A stretch of DNA of 64,000 nt from Pseudomonas sp. RIT623 (GCF_004519305.1 NZ_SOZA01000001.1:1-64000); one strand, 5' to 3'. Positions 9,680-19,407 are shown, counted from the stretch's first letter. Notes: generated by a model not told the origin, from the letters alone. Program-made: numbers and translations.

Positions 9680-9796
9680 TGTAGGAGCGGCCTAGCGTCG
9701 CGAAAGGGCTGCGCAGCAGCCCCAGGATCTCTGCATCATGCAAGACTGCCGGGGCTGCTGCGCAGCCCGTTCGCGACGCTAGGCCGCTCCTACAGG
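9680..9796. repeat. Inverted REP pair between triC and oscA
   Basis: GTAGGAGCGGCCTAGCGTCG at 9681 mirrors CGACGCTAGGCCGCTCCTAC at about 9776-9795, each with a GCGCAGC-type inner stem (GGGCTGCGCAGCAGCCC and GGGCTGCTGCGCAGCCC). The gap between the convergently spaced transcripts is otherwise featureless. Confidence 0.85.
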
Positions 9797-9798
9797 GG

Positions 9799-12700
9799 TC
9801 AGTGTTGGGTTTTGGAGCTGTGCTCCGGTTCGCGGATCTTGTACCAGGCCACGTACAGCGCCGGCAGGAACAACAGCGTCAGCAGCGTTGCGCTGATGAT
9901 GCCGCCAATCATCGCGTAGGCCATCGGCCCCCAGAACACTTCCCGGGCGATGGGGATCATGCCCAGGCTCGCCGCCGCCGCCGTCAGCAGGATCGGCCGG
10001 CGCCGGTGGTTGGTCGCCTCCACCACCGCGTCCCAGGGCGAATAGCCTTGTTCCTCGAACTCGTCGATCTGGGTCACCAGGATCACCGAGTTGCGGATGA
10101 TGATCCCGGCCAGGGCCAAAATACCGAGGATCGCCACGAAGCCCATCGGCGTGCCCGTGGGGACCAGCGCCAGCACCACGCCGATCAGCCCCAGCGGCGC
10201 CACGCTGACCACCAGGAACAGCTTCTGCACGCTGTGCAACTGGATCATCAGGAAGGTTGCCATCAGGAACAGCATCAACGGGATGACATCGGCGATCGGT
10301 CCCTGGGCCTTGCCGCTCTCCTCCACCGTACCGCCGGTGGCCACGCCGTAACCGGGGGGCAGCTTGCTGGCGAATTCGTCGATCTTCGGCTTGAGCTGCG
10401 CCACCAGGTTGGTCGGCTGGATATCGCCGACCACCGAGGCCTTGATGGTGATGGTCGGCTTGCGGTCGCGACGCCACACCAACGGCTGCTCCAACTCGTA
10501 GCGCACGGTGGCGAAGGCCAGCAAGGGAATGGATACGCCGCTGGGGTTGACGATCTGCAGGTTCTGCAAGGTATCGGGTGAGCCCCGCTCGCTGTCCTCG
10601 GCACGGGCGACGACGTCGACCAGGTAGATGTTGTCGTTGACTTGGGTGACCGGCACGCCACTGACGATGCTGTTCATCACATTGGCCACGTCCTCGGACG
10701 ACAACCCCAGTTGGCGGGCCTTGTCCTGGGCGATCTCGATGCGCAGCACCTTACCGGGTTCGTTCCAGTCGTACATCATGTCGCCGATATGTTCGTTGCC
10801 GTCGAGCACCGTGGCCAGTTCGATGGCGTAACGGCGCACCTGGTCGATGTCCTTGCCACTGACCCGGTACTGGATCGGCCGCCCCACCGGCGGGCCCATC
10901 TCCAGCGACTGGACGTTGCTGCCGATGCCGACGAACTCCTCGCGCAGCAGTTTCTGCAGGCGCTCGATCATGCCCTGGCGCTCCTCGAAGCCCTTGCTGA
11001 CGATCACCAGCTGGGCGTAATAGGGGTTCTGCAACTGCTGGTCGAGGGGCAGGTAGAAGCGAATCGCGCCCTGGCCGATGTAGGTACTCCAGCGCACCAG
11101 GTCGGGGTCGTCCTTGATCTTCGCCTCCAGGCGGTCGACCACCTTGCGGGTTTCCTCGATCGAGGCGTTCTGCGGCAGGTCGAGGTCGACCAGGATCTCC
11201 GGACGATCTGACGATGGGAAAAACTGGTTCTGCACGAAACGCATGCCCAGCACCGACAGCCCGAACAGCACGATGGTGCCGATCACCGTCACCCAACGGT
11301 GGCGCATGCACCACAGCAGCCCATGCTCGAACGCCCGGCCGACCCGCCCGGGCTCGGCCTCATGGGGCTTGAGCTTTTCGCTGCTGAGGATATGCACCCC
11401 CAGCACCGGGGCGAAGAACACCGCCACCACCCAGGACACCAACAAGGCCACGGCGATCACCGCGAACAAGGTGTAGGTGTACTCGCCTGCGGAGCTGGCA
11501 TTGAGGCCAATGGGCACGAAACCGGCCACGGTCACCAGGGTGCCGGTGAGCATCGGGAAGGCCGTCGAGGTATAGGCGAACGTCGCCGCCTGCTCCTTGG
11601 TCTCGCCCATTTCCAGGCGCGTGACCATCACCTCCACGGTGATCATCGCATCGTCCACCAACAGGCCCAGGGCGATGATCAGCGCCCCCAGCGAGATCCG
11701 TTGCATGGTGATGTCGCTGTACTCCATGAACACGAACACCATGGCCAGCACCAGGGGAATCGAGCACGCCACCACCAGCCCCGCGCGAATACCGAGGCTG
11801 ACAAAACTCACCACCAGCACGATCACCACGGCCTCGAACAACGCGCTGGTGAAGCCGCCGACCGCCTGCTTGACCACCACCGCCTGGTCGGACACCGTGT
11901 GCACGCCGACCCCGATCGGCAGTTCGGCGACGATACTGTCCATCTTCTTCTTCAGCGCCGCACCGAACACTTCAATGTTGCCGCCCGCCTTCATGCCGAT
12001 GGCCAGGCCAATGGCCGGCTTGCCGTTGTAGCGGAAGATCGGCGCCGGCGGGTCGACATAGCCACGCTCGATATCGGCGATGTCAGCCAGGCGGAAGAAG
12101 CGGTCATTGATGCGCAGGTTGACCGTCTCCAGGTCTTTCTCCGAGGCGAACTGCCCGGTCGTGCGCACCGAGATACGTTCCGGCCCGGCCTCGATCACCC
12201 CTGCGGGGGTTACCGCGTTCTGCGATTTCAGGGCCTCCATGACCTGCCGCTGGTCAATGCCAAGCGCCGCCAGCTTGCGGGTGGAGAAGTTCAGGTAGAG
12301 CACTTCGTCCTGGGTGCCGATCAGCTCGATCTTGCCAATGTTGTGAACCTCGCGCACCTCGGCGCGGGCCTGCTCCACGTAGTCGCGCAGCTGGCGCAGG
12401 TTCAAGCCGTCGGAGGTGAAGGCGTAGATCGAGCCGAACACGTCGCCGAACTCGTCGTTGAAGCCAGGGCCCTGCACGCCCTGCGGGAACTGGCCACGGA
12501 TATCCTGGATCTTCTTGCGCACCTGGTACCAGATATCCGGGATGTCCTTGGCCTTGGTGGTGTCGAGCAGGTACACGTAGACCGTCGATTCACCGGGACG
12601 GGTGTAGCTCTTCACGTAGTCGAGCGAGTCGAGCTCCTCGAGCTTCTTCTCGATCCGGTCGGTGATCTGGTACAGGGTCTCGTCCTGGGTCGCGCCCGGC

Positions 12701-12864
12701 CAACGGGTCTGGATCACCATGGTCTTGATGGTGAAGGACGGATCTTCCTCTCGGCCCAGGTTGAAATAGGAGAACACGCCCATCAGCAAGCCGACGAACA
12801 TCAGGTACCAGACGAAGGACTGGTGCTTGAGCGCCCATTCGGAGAGGTTGAAGCTTCCTTTCAT
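9799..12864 (-). CDS. triC: RND efflux transporter, TriC type
   Basis: A 1021-residue inner-membrane RND proton/drug antiporter. It starts with MKGSFNLSEWALKHQSF, a cytoplasmic helix plus TM1, and has the large periplasmic loops. TM4 carries the paired acidic residues for proton relay (ALGLLVDDAMITVEVMV). The second half repeats the fold, with FLMATFLMIQLHSVQKLF and GIIIRNSVILVTQID. Having two adaptor genes directly upstream, each joined by a 4-base ATGA overlap, is the arrangement of TriABC of P. aeruginosa, known for triclosan export with the outer-membrane channel OpmH. No outer-membrane factor gene is present here, so a channel encoded elsewhere is implied. The symbol is assigned by resemblance and context. 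Confidence 0.8.
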   Translation of the reverse strand: MKGSFNLSEWALKHQSFVWYLMFVGLLMGVFSYFNLGREEDPSFTIKTMVIQTRWPGATQDETLYQITDRIEKKLEELDSLDYVKSYTRPGESTVYVYLLDTTKAKDIPDIWYQVRKKIQDIRGQFPQGVQGPGFNDEFGDVFGSIYAFTSDGLNLRQLRDYVEQARAEVREVHNIGKIELIGTQDEVLYLNFSTRKLAALGIDQRQVMEALKSQNAVTPAGVIEAGPERISVRTTGQFASEKDLETVNLRINDRFFRLADIADIERGYVDPPAPIFRYNGKPAIGLAIGMKAGGNIEVFGAALKKKMDSIVAELPIGVGVHTVSDQAVVVKQAVGGFTSALFEAVVIVLVVSFVSLGIRAGLVVACSIPLVLAMVFVFMEYSDITMQRISLGALIIALGLLVDDAMITVEVMVTRLEMGETKEQAATFAYTSTAFPMLTGTLVTVAGFVPIGLNASSAGEYTYTLFAVIAVALLVSWVVAVFFAPVLGVHILSSEKLKPHEAEPGRVGRAFEHGLLWCMRHRWVTVIGTIVLFGLSVLGMRFVQNQFFPSSDRPEILVDLDLPQNASIEETRKVVDRLEAKIKDDPDLVRWSTYIGQGAIRFYLPLDQQLQNPYYAQLVIVSKGFEERQGMIERLQKLLREEFVGIGSNVQSLEMGPPVGRPIQYRVSGKDIDQVRRYAIELATVLDGNEHIGDMMYDWNEPGKVLRIEIAQDKARQLGLSSEDVANVMNSIVSGVPVTQVNDNIYLVDVVARAEDSERGSPDTLQNLQIVNPSGVSIPLLAFATVRYELEQPLVWRRDRKPTITIKASVVGDIQPTNLVAQLKPKIDEFASKLPPGYGVATGGTVEESGKAQGPIADVIPLMLFLMATFLMIQLHSVQKLFLVVSVAPLGLIGVVLALVPTGTPMGFVAILGILALAGIIIRNSVILVTQIDEFEEQGYSPWDAVVEATNHRRRPILLTAAAASLGMIPIAREVFWGPMAYAMIGGIISATLLTLLFLPALYVAWYKIREPEHSSKTQH

Positions 12865-13928
12865 CGTGCGTCCTCGTCGAAGGTGACTTTCTGGCCGGGC
12901 TTGAGGCTGTTCACCCCGGCGATGACGACGCGCTCACCGGGTTGCACGCCGGAGGACAGGATGACACTGTCGGCGCCACGCTCGGCCAGGGTGACGTCGC
13001 GGGTGGCCACGGTCTTGCCCTGCGGGTCGACCACCCAGACCAGGGTCTTGCCATCGCGCTCGAGCAGCGCGGAGCGCGGCAACTCGCTGCGCGGCGCCAC
13101 CGCCGAGGTCAGGGTGACGCTGACCGCGGTCCCCAGGTGGAATGCCTCCGGGGTAGCGGCCAGGGTCAGGCGCGCGCGGCGGGTACGGGTGGTGGCATCG
13201 GCCTGCGGCTCCAGCTCACGCAGGGTCGCGGTGGTGTTGATGCTCGGGTCGAGCTGCGAGGCGACGGTGAAGGTGAGGTTGCGGTTCAGTTGCTCGGCCA
13301 GGTAGATCGGCAGGTCGATCACCGCTTCCTTCACGTCCGGGCGGGCCAGGGTGAGCACCGCCTGGCCGGCGCTGACGGTCTGCCCGGCCTCGGCCTGCCA
13401 GGCGGTGATCACCGCCGCATGGTCGGTGCGCAAGGTGCTGTAGTCGAGCTGGTCGCGCGCCTGGTTGACCGCCGAGCGGGCCTGCTCCAGCGACGCGCCG
13501 GTGGTCTTCAGGTTGGTCTGGGCGATGTCCAACTGGGCCTGGGCGCCGACCCCGCGGTCATACAGCTGTTGCTGGCGATGGGCATCGGCCTGGGCGTTGA
13601 TCCATTGCGCCTGGACCCGCGCCAGGTCACCTTCGGCGGCGCGCAGCTGGTTCTGCTGGTCGGTCGGGTCGAGGGTGGCCAGGGTGTCGCCTGGTTTGAC
13701 CTGTGCGCCGACATCCAGCCAGCGTCGGGCGATACGGCCGGATACGCGGAACCCCAGGGTGCTCTCGTAACGTGCCTGGATGTTCCCCGCAAACCGCCCA
13801 AGCTGGGCTTGCACCTGGGGTTCGACCACCGTTGACAGCACCGGCCGCACGGGTTCGGGCGGGACGTCCTCGCCGCCACAGGCGGCCAGCAACAAGCAGG
13901 CAGAGAACATTGGCAGCAACGGCCTCAT
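12861..13928 (-). CDS. triB: RND periplasmic adaptor lipoprotein, TriB type
   Basis: A 355-residue membrane fusion protein. It has a lipoprotein signal with lipobox LLAAC (Cys about residue 17), a barrel-sandwich/lipoyl half RVSGRIARRWLDVGAQVKPG, a hairpin coiled coil about residues 100-165, and beta-barrel and membrane-proximal domains ending at GVNSLKPGQKVTF. It connects the RND pump to the outer-membrane channel. Its start overlaps the triA stop and its stop overlaps the triC start, both as ATGA, indicating translational coupling. Confidence 0.8.
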   Translation of the reverse strand: MRPLLPMFSACLLLAACGGEDVPPEPVRPVLSTVVEPQVQAQLGRFAGNIQARYESTLGFRVSGRIARRWLDVGAQVKPGDTLATLDPTDQQNQLRAAEGDLARVQAQWINAQADAHRQQQLYDRGVGAQAQLDIAQTNLKTTGASLEQARSAVNQARDQLDYSTLRTDHAAVITAWQAEAGQTVSAGQAVLTLARPDVKEAVIDLPIYLAEQLNRNLTFTVASQLDPSINTTATLRELEPQADATTRTRRARLTLAATPEAFHLGTAVSVTLTSAVAPRSELPRSALLERDGKTLVWVVDPQGKTVATRDVTLAERGADSVILSSGVQPGERVVIAGVNSLKPGQKVTFDEDAR

Positions 13929-15013
13929 GGCGCGACTCCTGTGTTTCTGGCGTCGACCTTCTCGACCTGAATACCAGGGTTCAGCAACTGGCCGCCCCCG
14001 ACCACCACCACCTCACCGGCCTCCAGCCCCTGGCTGATCACCACCTTGCCGGTCAGGTAGCGTGCCACCTGGACCTTGCGCAATTGCGCCTTGTCGCCCT
14101 CGCCGACCACCCACACCGCGGGCTCGCTCAGGGCCTTGGTCAGGGCAGACCAGGGCAGCTCGACACTCGGTTTGCCATGGGCACTGGCCGAAACGGTCAC
14201 CGGCGCACCCAGGGCCATGCCCTTGGGCACATCGCGCAGGGCCACCTTGACCTGCACCGTGCCGCTCTGGGCCGAGACCGTCGGCGTGATCTCGCGTACA
14301 TGGCCCTGGGCGGTGATGGCGGGATTGTCGATCATGCTGATGGTCAAGTTCTTCTCGCTGCTGGGCGCCACCAGCAGCGACTCATAGACATTGAACACCG
14401 CGTCACGATCGCCATCGACCGCCAGGCCGAAGATCGGCATGGTTGCCTGCACCACCTGGCCGACCTCGGCCTGGCGCGCAGTGATCACGCCATCGGCTTC
14501 GGACACCAATGCCGTGTAGCTCAACTGCTCGTTGGCGTTGGCCAGTTGCGCCTGGGCGGCCTTGAGCGCGCTCTGGCTGCTGCGCAGCGCGGCTTCGGCG
14601 GAGTCGTATTCGCTCTGACTGGTGTAGCCCTTGGGCAGGAGCTTTTGTTGACGCACGAACGCGGCGCTGGTCTGGGTGACCCGGGCCTGTTCGGCGAAGA
14701 CCTCGGCCTTGGCCGAATCGACGTTGTTCTGCAGGTCCTTGGGGTCCAGGCGCGCCAGTACCTGATTGGCCTTGACGTGGTCACCGACATCGACACTGCG
14801 CGCGATGATCTTGCCGCCCACGCGAAATGACAGGTCGGTCTGCACCCGCGCCTGCACGTCACCGGTGAGGGTGACCCGGGCGGCGAAATCGGTGGCTTGC
14901 ACCTGTTGCACCGCGACCCGGGGCAGTACCTGGCCGACCTCCTCCTTGCCACAGCCTGAAAGCACGGACAGCAGCCCCAGGCAAACGACCAGCGGCACAC
15001 GCTCTAGCGTCAT
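13925..15013 (-). CDS. triA: RND periplasmic adaptor lipoprotein, TriA type
   Basis: A 362-residue membrane fusion protein and first gene of the pump operon. The signal peptide ends in lipobox SVLSGC. The lipoyl half-motif is RVGGKIIARSVDVGDHVKAN, followed by a long coiled-coil hairpin (about 95-165) and beta-barrel domains. It is clearly diverged from the second adaptor, so the two are not a recent tandem duplication. In the known TriABC pump both adaptors are required. The start at 15013 has a GGAG site seven bases upstream. No dedicated local regulator gene is seen. Confidence 0.8.
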   Translation of the reverse strand: MTLERVPLVVCLGLLSVLSGCGKEEVGQVLPRVAVQQVQATDFAARVTLTGDVQARVQTDLSFRVGGKIIARSVDVGDHVKANQVLARLDPKDLQNNVDSAKAEVFAEQARVTQTSAAFVRQQKLLPKGYTSQSEYDSAEAALRSSQSALKAAQAQLANANEQLSYTALVSEADGVITARQAEVGQVVQATMPIFGLAVDGDRDAVFNVYESLLVAPSSEKNLTISMIDNPAITAQGHVREITPTVSAQSGTVQVKVALRDVPKGMALGAPVTVSASAHGKPSVELPWSALTKALSEPAVWVVGEGDKAQLRKVQVARYLTGKVVISQGLEAGEVVVVGGGQLLNPGIQVEKVDARNTGVAP

Positions 15014-15152
15014 GCAGGCTCCTTGCTTCTCTCAGCTGAAAGGGATGCGTTTGAAAGCGTAGATCAGGGATCGACAAACGGCATTGGCCAGGGTTCAACA
15101 AAGCGAGGCGGGATCGGCGATACTGCCGTCCGACCGCTCAAGGATGCCGCCC

Positions 15153-16319
15153 ATGCTCAACACCCTGGCCATTGCCAATTACCGCTCGATCAACCAACTG
15201 GTGATGCCGCTGGGGCGCTTGAACGTGATTACCGGGGCCAACGGCAGCGGCAAGTCCAACCTGTACAAGGCCCTGCGCCTGCTGGCTGAAACCGCCCGCG
15301 GCGGCGTGGTCAATGCGTTGGCGGCCGAAGGCGGGCTGGAGTCCACCTTCTGGGCCGGCCCCGAAACGCTCACCCGCCGCATGCGCAGCGGCGAGGTGCC
15401 CGTCGAAGGTGGCCCGCGCCAGCACGCCAAACGCCTGAAGATGGGGTTCGCCAGCGAGGATTTCGGCTACGCGATCAGCCTCGGCCTGCCCGAACCCAGC
15501 AAGTCGAAGTTCGCCCTCGACCCGCAGATCAAGCAGGAGACCATCTGGGCCGGGCCGCTGTGTCGCCCCGCCAGCCAGCTGGTGCAGCGCAACGCGGCGA
15601 TGGTCAAGGCGCGCGACGGCCGCCAGTGGCAAGTGCTGCACCAGCACATGACCGAATTCGACAGCCTGTTCGACCAGGTCGGCAGCCTGCAAGGCTCGCC
15701 CGAGGTGCTGCAATTGCGCGAACGAATCCGCAGTTGGCGGTTCTACGACCATTTCAGGACCGATGCCCAAGCCCCTGCCCGCCAGCCCCGGCTGGGCACG
15801 CGCACGCCGGTGTTGCACCACGATGGGCGTGACCTTGCCGCCGCGTTGCAGACCATCGACGAAATTGGCGACCTGCAGGCGCTGCAGGATGCGGTCGGCG
15901 ATGCCTTTCCCGGCGCCCGGCTAAGCGTCGACGCCCAACCCGGTGGCCTGTTCGGTCTACGCTTTCATCAGGCCGGCCTGCTGCGCCCGCTGAGCGCCGC
16001 GGAACTGTCCGACGGTACCTTGCGCTATCTGTTGCTGGTGGCCGCCCTGCTCACGCCGCGCCCGCCGAGCATGATGGTGCTCAACGAGCCGGAGACCAGC
16101 CTGCACCCGGACCTGCTGCCGGCGCTGGCCCGGCTGATCCGTCGCGCGGCGCGGCACTGCCAGGTGTGGGTGGTGTCGCACGCGCCACGTCTGGTGGCGG
16201 CGCTGGAGGAAGATCAGGACTGCAACTCGATCCACCTGGAGAAGACCCTGGGGCAGACCGGCATCGTCGGCCAGGGCCTGCTCGATGAACCGGCCTGGTA
16301 CTGGCCGGATCAGGGCTGA
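15153..16319 (+). CDS. AAA-family/RecF-like ATPase
   Basis: A 388-residue ABC/SMC-class ATPase of the AAA_15/AAA_21 type, without an attached nuclease domain. It shows Walker A GANGSGKSN (about residues 28-36), the signature-like LSAAELSDGTLRYLLLVAALL, Walker B MMVLNEPETSLHPDLLPAL and the switch region WVVSHAPRLV. The start at 15153 has AAGGA eight bases ahead; an in-frame ATG at 15144 overlaps that site and is less likely. It stands alone between the efflux operon (divergent) and spuH (convergent). Related proteins occur both as housekeeping DNA-repair-like ATPases and as parts of OLD/Gabija-type defence, but no partner gene is present here, so no defence role is claimed. Confidence 0.82.
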   Translation: MLNTLAIANYRSINQLVMPLGRLNVITGANGSGKSNLYKALRLLAETARGGVVNALAAEGGLESTFWAGPETLTRRMRSGEVPVEGGPRQHAKRLKMGFASEDFGYAISLGLPEPSKSKFALDPQIKQETIWAGPLCRPASQLVQRNAAMVKARDGRQWQVLHQHMTEFDSLFDQVGSLQGSPEVLQLRERIRSWRFYDHFRTDAQAPARQPRLGTRTPVLHHDGRDLAAALQTIDEIGDLQALQDAVGDAFPGARLSVDAQPGGLFGLRFHQAGLLRPLSAAELSDGTLRYLLLVAALLTPRPPSMMVLNEPETSLHPDLLPALARLIRRAARHCQVWVVSHAPRLVAALEEDQDCNSIHLEKTLGQTGIVGQGLLDEPAWYWPDQG

Positions 16320-16330
16320 TCAGACGCAAG

Positions 16331-16419
16331 CCGTAGGAGCCAGCCTTGCTGGCGAACCAGGCACCGCGGTGCATGGCACCGGCTATGCCGGTGTTCGCCG
16401 GCAAGGCCGGCTCCTACGG
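16331..16419. repeat. REP pair between AAA ATPase gene and spuH
   Basis: CCGTAGGAGCCAGCCTTGCT at 16331 and the inverted GGCAAGGCCGGCTCCTACGG ending 16419, with two further short stems (CACCGCGGTG, CACCGGCTATGCCGGTG) between them. It belongs to the GCCAGCCTTGCTGGCG subfamily and lies between convergent genes, where it may also end transcription. Confidence 0.85.
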
Positions 16420-16430
16420 TATCACCTGGT

Positions 16431-17324
16431 TCAGGCCTGCGCGGCGGCCGAGGCCGGGCGACGGGCCTGGGGCTGCGACACGTTCGCCGCTGCGCCCTCT
16501 TCGATCGCCAGCTGGATCGCCCGGCGGCGGCGCTCTTCGGCCTGACGGCTGAAGTACCAGACCAGGAAGGTCACCAGCGAAACCGACAGCAGGATCAAGC
16601 TGGCCACGGCGTTGATCTCCGGCTTCACGCCCAGGCGCACGGCCGAGAACACTTCCATCGGCAGCGTGGTCGAGCCAGGGCCGGAGACAAAGCTGGCCAG
16701 CACCAGGTCATCCAGCGACAGGGCGAACGACATCATGCCGCCCGCCGCCAGCGACGGCGCGATCATCGGGATGGTGATCAGGAAGAACACCTTCCACGGC
16801 TTGGCGCCCAGGTCCATGGCCGCCTCCTCGATGGACAGGTCCAGCTCGCGCAGGCGCGCCGACACCACCACCGCCACATAGGCGGCGCAGAACGTGGTGT
16901 GGGCGATCCAGATGGTGACGATGCCGCGCTCCTGCGGCCAGCCGATCATCTGCGCCATGGCCACGAACAGCAGCAACAGCGACAGACCGGTGATCACCTC
17001 GGGCATCACCAGCGGCGCGGTGACCAGGCCGCCGAACAGCGTGCGGCCCTTGAAGCGGGTGACCCGGGTCAGCACGAACGCCGCCAGGGTGCCCAGCGCC
17101 ACCGCCGCCACCGCGGTGTACAGGGCGATCTCCAGCGAGCGCATCACCGAGCCCATCAGTTGCGAGTTGTCGAGCAGGCCGACGTACCACTTGACCGACC
17201 AGCCGCCCCACACCGTCACCAGCTTCGAGGCGTTGAACGAGTAGATCACCAGGATCAGCATCGGCAGGTAGATGAACAGCAAGCCGAGCACCAGCATCAG
17301 CTTGGAGAAACTGAAGCGTTTCAT
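16431..17324 (-). CDS. spuH: Polyamine ABC transporter permease SpuH (PotI-like)
   Basis: A 297-residue inner-membrane permease of the PotI/PotC type with about six membrane helices and the EAA loop EEAAMDLGAKPWKVFFLITIP. It forms the channel of the polyamine importer with SpuG. The tail after residue 265 is an unusual charged, alanine-rich extension (RRRRAIQLAIEEGAAAN onward). The start overlaps the spuG stop as ATGA. It is the last gene of the spu operon, followed by a REP pair. Confidence 0.92.
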   Translation of the reverse strand: MKRFSFSKLMLVLGLLFIYLPMLILVIYSFNASKLVTVWGGWSVKWYVGLLDNSQLMGSVMRSLEIALYTAVAAVALGTLAAFVLTRVTRFKGRTLFGGLVTAPLVMPEVITGLSLLLLFVAMAQMIGWPQERGIVTIWIAHTTFCAAYVAVVVSARLRELDLSIEEAAMDLGAKPWKVFFLITIPMIAPSLAAGGMMSFALSLDDLVLASFVSGPGSTTLPMEVFSAVRLGVKPEINAVASLILLSVSLVTFLVWYFSRQAEERRRRAIQLAIEEGAAANVSQPQARRPASAAAQA

Positions 17325-18241
17325 GCGCGGCCCTCCATTTCTTTGGCCTGGCTACGGTTGAACAGCAGGATCGGCACGATCAGGATCGCCAGCATCACCA
17401 CCGCCAGGGCGGACGCCACCGGCCAGTCGCGGTTGTTGAAGAACTCCTGCCACAGCACTTTACCGATCATCAGGGTTTCCGGGCCGCCGAGCAGCTCAGG
17501 GATGACGAACTCGCCCACCACCGGAATGAACACCAGCATGCAGCCGGCGATGATGCCGTTCTTCGACAGCGGCACGGTGATCTTCCAGAAGCTGTTGAAG
17601 GTGCTCGAGCCCAGGTCCGAGGCGGCCTCGAGCAGGCTCTCGTCGTGCTTCACCAGGTTGGCGTACAACGGCAGGATCATGAACGGCAGGTACGAATAGA
17701 CCACGCCGATATACACCGCCAGGTTGGTGTTGAGGATCTGCAGCGGCTGGTCGATCAGCCCCAGCCACAGCAGGAAGCTGTTGAGCAGCCCGTTGTTGCT
17801 GAGGATGCCCATCCAGGCATAGACGCGGATCAGGATCGCGGTCCAGGTCGGCATCATGATCAGCAGCAGCAGGACGGTCTGCGATTCCTTGCGGGCCTTG
17901 GAGATGGCGTAGGCCATCGGGTAGCCGATCAACAGGCACAGCAGGGTGCTGAAGAACGCCACCTTCAACGAGCCGAGGTAGGCCGAGATATACAGCTCGT
18001 CCTCGGTGAGCAGGCCATAGTTGGCCAGGTTCAGCACCAACTGGATCTTGCTTTCGACGTAGGTGTAGATCTCGGTGTACGGCGGGATCGCCACGTCGGC
18101 TTCGGCGAAGCTGATCTTCAACACAATGAAGAACGGCAGCATGAAGAACAGGAACAGCCAGATGAACGGCACGCCGATCACCAGGTGCCGCCCCTCCGGC
18201 ACGATGCGCTGGAACGCTCGCTTGAGCTTGCGCAGCTTCAT
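17321..18241 (-). CDS. spuG: Polyamine ABC transporter permease SpuG (PotH-like)
   Basis: A 306-residue inner-membrane permease of the PotH/PotB type. It has a first helix at IGVPFIWLFLFFMLPFF, a long periplasmic loop with YTEIYTYVESK, and the EAA loop EAASDLGSSTFNSFWKITVP. The start at 18241 is chosen for the ATGA overlap with the spuF stop; the longer in-frame start adds 12 unrelated residues. It partners SpuH and SpuF. Confidence 0.92.
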   Translation of the reverse strand: MKLRKLKRAFQRIVPEGRHLVIGVPFIWLFLFFMLPFFIVLKISFAEADVAIPPYTEIYTYVESKIQLVLNLANYGLLTEDELYISAYLGSLKVAFFSTLLCLLIGYPMAYAISKARKESQTVLLLLIMMPTWTAILIRVYAWMGILSNNGLLNSFLLWLGLIDQPLQILNTNLAVYIGVVYSYLPFMILPLYANLVKHDESLLEAASDLGSSTFNSFWKITVPLSKNGIIAGCMLVFIPVVGEFVIPELLGGPETLMIGKVLWQEFFNNRDWPVASALAVVMLAILIVPILLFNRSQAKEMEGRA

Positions 18242-19380
18242 GACCGCAGTACCACGCCGCTGTCGTCTTCCCACCACACGTAGACTTCGTCGTCCCAGGT
18301 CGGGCGGGTGCCCTGGCGCTCGGCGTTGGCGACGAACGACTGGACGATCTTGCCGGTGGGCAGCTCGACGTAGAACACCGAGTGGCCACCCAGGTAGGCG
18401 ATGTCGTGGACCTTGCCGCGCGACCAGTTGTGCTCGAATTCAGGCTGGGTGGTGGTCACCAGCAGCTTTTCCGGGCGCAGGGCGTAGGTGATGTGCTTGT
18501 CCTCGACCGAGGTGGTGACCCCGTGGCCGACGTAGATCTTGCGCTCCAGCTCGGGGCTGGCAATGATCGCGTGGCCTTCGGCGTCGTCGATCACTTCACC
18601 TTCGAACAGGTTGACGTTGCCGATGAACTCGCAGACCAGGCGGCTGGTCGGCGTTTCGTAGATATCCACGGGCGAGCCGATCTGGGCGATCCAGCCCAGG
18701 TGCATGATGGCGATGCGCTGGGCCATGGTCATGGCCTCTTCCTGGTCGTGGGTCACCATCACGCAGGTCACGCCCACGCGCTCGATGATCTCCACCAGTT
18801 CAAGCTGCATCTGCGAGCGCAGTTTCTTGTCCAGCGCGCCCATCGGCTCGTCGAGCAGCAGCAGCTTGGGACGCTTGGCCAGCGAACGGGCCAGGGCCAC
18901 GCGCTGGCGCTGGCCACCGGACAACTGGTGCGGCTTGCGCTTGGCGTACTGGGTCATGTGCACCAGCTTGAGCATCTCGGCCACGCGGGCGTCGATCTCG
19001 GCCTTGGGCATCCGGTCCTGCTGCAGGCCGAAGGCGATGTTCTGCGCCACGGTCATGTGCGGGAACAGTGCGTAGGACTGGAACATCATGTTGATCGGCC
19101 GCTCGTAGGGCGGCATGTCGGTGATGTCGACGCCGTCGAGGAAGATCCGCCCTTCGGTCGGACGCTCGAAGCCGGCCAGCATGCGCAGCAAGGTGGACTT
19201 GCCGGAACCGGAACCGCCCAGCAAGGCGAAGATCTCGCCCTTGCGGATTTCCAGGGACACATCGTCCACGGCTACCGTTTCGTCGAACTTTTTCGTGACC
19301 CGGTCGATCTTGACCAGCACCTGCTTGGGTTGCTGGCCACCCTCGAGGGCTTTCTTATAGGCACCGGAGGCAACTGCCAT
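18238..19380 (-). CDS. spuF: Polyamine ABC transporter ATPase SpuF (PotG-like)
   Basis: A 380-residue ATPase of the polyamine importer. It has Walker A GGSGSGKST near residue 60, signature [15 protein letters not shown], Walker B LLLLDEPMGALDKKLRSQM and the switch His in [12 protein letters not shown]. The C-terminal TOBE domain contains ITYALRPEKLLV. The start at 19380 (MAVASGAYKKALEGG) matches PotG-type N-termini. It lies 57 bases after spuE, and the gap holds a hairpin. Confidence 0.93.
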   Translation of the reverse strand: MAVASGAYKKALEGGQQPKQVLVKIDRVTKKFDETVAVDDVSLEIRKGEIFALLGGSGSGKSTLLRMLAGFERPTEGRIFLDGVDITDMPPYERPINMMFQSYALFPHMTVAQNIAFGLQQDRMPKAEIDARVAEMLKLVHMTQYAKRKPHQLSGGQRQRVALARSLAKRPKLLLLDEPMGALDKKLRSQMQLELVEIIERVGVTCVMVTHDQEEAMTMAQRIAIMHLGWIAQIGSPVDIYETPTSRLVCEFIGNVNLFEGEVIDDAEGHAIIASPELERKIYVGHGVTTSVEDKHITYALRPEKLLVTTTQPEFEHNWSRGKVHDIAYLGGHSVFYVELPTGKIVQSFVANAERQGTRPTWDDEVYVWWEDDSGVVLRS

Positions 19381-19407
19381 GAGTGAAACTCCCAACAAGA
19401 TTTGTGT

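Noticed and set aside
11299..13305. A 668-codon open frame opposite triC and triB
   Set aside because: Same reason: antisense to a clear RND transporter, with low-complexity His- and Glu-rich translation.
15153..16319. The AAA ATPase as part of an anti-phage system
   Set aside because: Such ATPases can act in defence, but no nuclease, helicase or other effector gene is adjacent; the neighbours are housekeeping operons.
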